64,000 nt of DNA from Clostridium estertheticum subsp. estertheticum (GTDB taxonomy: Bacteria; Bacillota; Clostridia; Clostridiales; Clostridiaceae), in the NCBI RefSeq assembly GCF_001877035.1, contig NZ_CP015756.1, positions 3,463,001 through 3,527,000 of the forward strand. The letters are read 5' to 3'. Shown piece by piece: positions 60,955 through 64,000 of this stretch. Each line of letters starts with the position of its first letter. The stretch's first letter is position 1. Under the pieces are notes generated by a model. The model was not told the DNA's origin. It made no database searches and saw only the letters and a list, made by a program, of their open reading frames with translations. The position numbers and the translations under genes were made by a program.

Positions 60955-62679
60955 TTATTTTGTTGCAAATATGCCCATAGCTTGTTGCCACATATTTGAT
61001 ATTTGAGAATTTACATATTCTTGCGTTGCTAAATTTGTGTTACCATACATATATAAGCCACTTCCCTCTTCTACTGACCAATTACCTTGAAGTGTTGGTG
61101 AATTCCCCCCTGCTGTTATTGAACCAACCTCGTTTAGCCCATCTCCACCATATAACTTTATTCCTGCATAATTATTTATACCGTCAAATCCTACCTTCAT
61201 TCGCAAAATTCCATCATGATAAAATTCAATAAATTGGTCATGGAACAACATATAATCCATGCCATTTGAGGTACGCATTAAAGTAGCTATCATGTACATT
61301 GCATTAATATTATTATAAGTTCCGTTGTTCGCAACTATATCGTTGAATACACCTCTAGTTGCTGTCATATCTATAGCTTTTATATTATTAAACGTTCCGT
61401 TATTTGCAGTCATATCATTTGCAGTTACATCATGTTCTACGACGTTGCCATCTAAACCCAAATAATATACTTTTTTAGTTCCATTAGTTATGCTTATCCC
61501 TTCTGTTGCATTTAAAAGTATTTTTGCTAAGCCTTTTTTAATTCTCAAACCAAAGCTATCGCCGATCTGCACACCATTATAATCACCATCATTAGTCACC
61601 ATCGAGCCTATAATGCTACTTAAAGTTCCAGTCAGTGTAATACCTTTGTTGCTTAAAGTTAACTTAGGGCTCCACACTACGCTTAAATCCACATCGTATT
61701 CCACGCATTTCCAAGTTTCATCAATCCTCATAACTTCGTTTACCATATGTGCCGACGTATTTTCATCAATCATATTGATACTTGTATCAGATAATGTTGC
61801 TAAGTCTATTGCTCCAACTTCGAGTGATTTTTTTGGCTTTGTGTAGCTATCTAACTGTAATAAACATTGGTTTTTAAGTTCTGCATCATCATCGACATCT
61901 TTAAACTCTACAGTTTTATAAATAATCCCATATTCTGATGCCGCTTCGGCATCCTCTAAGTAATTTAAACCATTATTTACATTCTCAATTGTTAATGAAT
62001 TTGCTCCAACTGGCACAATTCTAGTACCAAAATCTGTAGCATCTGTTTGAATTAAATTAAGCATATTTTGACTTAAAACTACGTCAATAATTTTATCTGT
62101 AGTTGCTTTTAAATAGTCTAAATACTTAATTCCATTCACCTTTCTTAATTGTAAATACCCTAATTGTTCGTTATATACATATTTTGTGATTGCTTCTAAG
62201 GTTGTCTCAAGTGCAGTCGTACAAAATAACCAGTCTTCAACGTCAACATTACCCAAATATATTTTTTTATAATTTTCAACCTTTGAGTTATGGGCATCTA
62301 AAAATATTTGTAGTAATTGTATAGGAGTTTTCTCCTCATAAATTACAGAATCTACAACGGTATCGTGAAGGAAGTTCATTTCGCCCTCACAAATTATGTC
62401 TTTTTTAAATCCCTTATCATCCATACTGCTTTTATTTGTAAATACTCTGCCGCTAAATACTTCTTTATCGTCCCTAATATCCGTAACCACAATCAAAGTT
62501 GCCATTCTTGTTAGTAAATTATAAGCAGGATTATTTGGGTAAATAGTAAAGGTCAAGCTACCAGCCTGACCTCTTTTTTTATTTAAATGTGGGACTAATA
62601 TTTTTGGTGTAGTTTTATCTGTATCAGGATAATGTATAACTGTTTCTACACCTTTGTTAAATATGCTTATTTTATACAT
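60955..62679 (-). CDS. Phage tail-associated (Tal/gp37-like) protein
   Basis: A 574-aa protein that starts MYKISIFNKGVETVIHYPDT and has the N-terminal phage tail domain LTFTIYPNNPAYNLLTRMAT and FSGRVFTNKSSMDDKGF. A middle region follows (GTRIVPVGANSLTIENVN), then a C-terminal beta domain (GSITAGGNSPTLQGNWSVEE). The layout is that of siphovirus tail-tip proteins (Tal, ReqiPepy6 gp37 group). Whether it has an endopeptidase domain cannot be told. It is adjacent (1-bp overlap) to Dit. Confidence 0.85.
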   Translation of the reverse strand: MYKISIFNKGVETVIHYPDTDKTTPKILVPHLNKKRGQAGSLTFTIYPNNPAYNLLTRMATLIVVTDIRDDKEVFSGRVFTNKSSMDDKGFKKDIICEGEMNFLHDTVVDSVIYEEKTPIQLLQIFLDAHNSKVENYKKIYLGNVDVEDWLFCTTALETTLEAITKYVYNEQLGYLQLRKVNGIKYLDYLKATTDKIIDVVLSQNMLNLIQTDATDFGTRIVPVGANSLTIENVNNGLNYLEDAEAASEYGIIYKTVEFKDVDDDAELKNQCLLQLDSYTKPKKSLEVGAIDLATLSDTSINMIDENTSAHMVNEVMRIDETWKCVEYDVDLSVVWSPKLTLSNKGITLTGTLSSIIGSMVTNDGDYNGVQIGDSFGLRIKKGLAKILLNATEGISITNGTKKVYYLGLDGNVVEHDVTANDMTANNGTFNNIKAIDMTATRGVFNDIVANNGTYNNINAMYMIATLMRTSNGMDYMLFHDQFIEFYHDGILRMKVGFDGINNYAGIKLYGGDGLNEVGSITAGGNSPTLQGNWSVEEGSGLYMYGNTNLATQEYVNSQISNMWQQAMGIFATK

Positions 62680-63383
62680 TATAAACTCACCTTTCTAAAT
62701 AATATTTTTATGTGTCCAGTGCCATTTACAGTTATGTTATTTGCTCCGTTTGCTAATTTTAAGCCATAGGGTTTATTATCTCCCATAGACAAATTATAGG
62801 TTTTGGAATTATAAATAATACTCATTGCAGTACTTGCATTAATGATAGGCATTACTAGCCTTCCGGGATTATATAAAGTTATTGTTTTTGTACCAACAAC
62901 ATCAAAATCACCAGTTTGCATATAATCCTCTTCAAAATTAAACGTATCCCATAAATTATTTACAGCATAATCAACACCAATTTTAAAAGGATCTGCAACA
63001 AATTTAACTTCTAATTCTCCCAACATTATAAAAGTTGCAAATGTTGGTGGTGTTTCAGCTTCTGCCATAAAGTAATAATCTGAAATATCATCAAATATTA
63101 ATTTTTGTTGCCCTGTATCTTGCAACCATGCTAAGATTTTAGTATATTTAACATATAATTGTTTTACATTGTTAGAATCTATACCAAATTTTATTGTTAT
63201 TTCTCTTGTGTTGTATACAATTTCTCCATTACTACCAACTGTAGAAAAGTCCCAACCACCACCGTTCATAAATGGAACTGGAACTTTTATTTTATCCTTA
63301 CTAGGAGGTTGTATGGATTTGCTTATAATAAATAAATCGTAATCACTGTAGCTGTGTTTGCCATTAAAAGTTATCTCATACAT
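62679..63383 (-). CDS. Distal tail protein (Dit)
   Basis: A 234-aa protein of the siphovirus distal tail (Dit) family. The N-terminus YEITFNGKHSYSDYDLFIIS followed by KVPVPFMNGGGWDFST is the hallmark, and REITIKFGIDSNNVKQLYVK and LIFDDISDYYFMAEAETPPT follow. Dit forms the hub that joins the tail tube to the tip. It directly follows the tape measure gene (stop next to start) and precedes Tal, the usual gene order. Confidence 0.93.
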   Translation of the reverse strand: MYEITFNGKHSYSDYDLFIISKSIQPPSKDKIKVPVPFMNGGGWDFSTVGSNGEIVYNTREITIKFGIDSNNVKQLYVKYTKILAWLQDTGQQKLIFDDISDYYFMAEAETPPTFATFIMLGELEVKFVADPFKIGVDYAVNNLWDTFNFEEDYMQTGDFDVVGTKTITLYNPGRLVMPIINASTAMSIIYNSKTYNLSMGDNKPYGLKLANGANNITVNGTGHIKILFRKVSL

Positions 63384-64000
63384 TTATAATCCCCTCCTAT
63401 TTAACGCTAAACTATTTCCATTTATACTTTCTGAATACGGTGTAGTTACTTTTGCAATAGTTTGGCCATCTAAATTAACTGGTACCGTTATTGTTAGGTT
63501 ACTATTTGATGAATTATTGGAACTTGCCGAACTCCTTAAAGCGTTTGCTATGCTATCTGAAATACTACTTGATGAAACTGTTGTTGATATAGGCACTGCA
63601 TTACTTGTTCCGGTTACTGCGGACATATCTATACTGCTATTAATATTATTAAGTACACCATTTACCGCGTCTGCTAGTCCGAATAATTGATCTTTAAATG
63701 CAGATACTAATCTTTCACCAAGGCTCGCTCCTGCTACTGCGTAATCTTTGCCGTAACTTGTAAGTAAACTTGTTATTTCTTTTTGGTTATCGCTAATTAT
63801 CATTTTTTCTGCTTCTGCATTTAAATTTGCTTCTGTAGTTTTATTAGCGTAAAAAGTTTTAATATTGTCTAATTGAGTTGCATATGAAGCTGAATTTGCT
63901 GTTGCTGTAGCTTCTACCGCTGCCTTATCTGCTACATTTTGTGTTGCTAAAGTTGCTTTCTGTGCTGTAATACTTTCCTTATATTTTCTAGTTTCATTTG
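63384..64000 (-). CDS. Tape measure protein, C-terminal part (cut by window edge)
   Basis: The frame is open from the right edge to a stop at 63384, giving about 205 C-terminal residues. The sequence is helical and Ala/Thr-rich (SITAQKATLATQNVADKAAV, YATQLDNIKTFYANKTTEAN), and ends in SSASSSNNSSNSNLTITVPVN-like, Ser-rich beta-forming sequence. Followed by Dit, it is the end of the tape measure protein, which sets tail length. The start lies outside the window. Confidence 0.8.
   Translation of the reverse strand, partial: NETRKYKESITAQKATLATQNVADKAAVEATATANSASYATQLDNIKTFYANKTTEANLNAEAEKMIISDNQKEITSLLTSYGKDYAVAGASLGERLVSAFKDQLFGLADAVNGVLNNINSSIDMSAVTGTSNAVPISTTVSSSSISDSIANALRSSASSNNSSNSNLTITVPVNLDGQTIAKVTTPYSESINGNSLALNRRGL

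Noticed and set aside
1-64000. CRISPR array, tRNA or rRNA genes
   Set aside because: No regularly spaced repeats and no tRNA- or rRNA-like sequence was noticed.

Overview
The window is low-GC Firmicute DNA with AT-rich intergenic spacers, strong GGAGG-type ribosome binding sites, many hairpin-plus-T-tract terminators and clostridial gene content: a type IV pilus operon, two Fluc channels, a ferredoxin-tailed aldo/keto reductase, a RelQ-type alarmone synthetase and a short pyruvate kinase. It is most likely a Clostridium sensu stricto chromosome with the right-hand part of an integrated siphovirus-like prophage. The species cannot be told from the sequence alone.

Layout. 0-8.5 kb: minus-strand housekeeping and signalling genes (N-terminal part of a cyanophycin-synthetase-like protein, metallophosphoesterase, HAD phosphatase, pyruvate kinase, a divergent MreB-like protein, a GGDEF-FIST pair, RelQ). 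8.5-15.3 kb: a LysR regulator facing a heterodimeric multidrug ABC exporter, with a ~100-bp promoter element present twice and the scar of a lost exporter, followed by an ABC-2 transporter whose permease is broken. 15.4-24.6 kb: cell wall and envelope genes (NlpC/P60, transglutaminase-like), a TPR protein, two crcB genes, an aldo/keto reductase, an unlisted 27-aa peptide gene, a Gre factor and a DUF3267 zincin flanked by two copies of a GC-rich repeat. 25-34.5 kb: a type IV pilus operon transcribed pilB-pilC-pilA-pilM-pilN-pilO, then three minor pilin-like genes; PilB carries an N-terminal MshEN c-di-GMP-binding motif. 34.9-39.6 kb: a KdgT-family permease and malic enzyme, divergent from a CitA/DcuS-type two-component system. 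39.7-43.5 kb: a tandem duplication of a GntR-ABC-permease operon in which one copy has lost its GntR gene. 43.5-51 kb: a VncRS-like two-component system, a secreted beta-lactamase-family protein and a FtsX/LolD-type ABC transporter. 51.3-52.3 kb: three very small genes (coiled coil, ribbon-helix-helix, leaderless XRE repressor). 53.1-64 kb: prophage tail and lysis genes (tape measure, Dit, Tal, beta-helix tail spike, acyltransferase and other passenger genes, holin, amidase, LLH-like protein) ending at a strong terminator near 53.1 kb.

How parts fit together. A diguanylate cyclase and a PilB with a c-di-GMP-binding motif suggest second-messenger control of pili. The malate/keto-acid transporter, malic enzyme and CitA-type sensor look like one regulon. 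The ABC exporters are each paired with a regulator (LysR, GntR, VncRS-like). The prophage carries an acyltransferase and small membrane or DNA-binding genes between its tail spike and holin, a typical place for lysogenic-conversion cargo. No single locus clearly looks like a wholly new system. The most interesting signals are repeated or decayed structures: the tandem GntR-ABC duplication, the duplicated LysR/ABC promoter element with an exporter scar, the GC-rich repeat flanking one gene, the small peptide genes, and the paired DNA-binding genes in the prophage.
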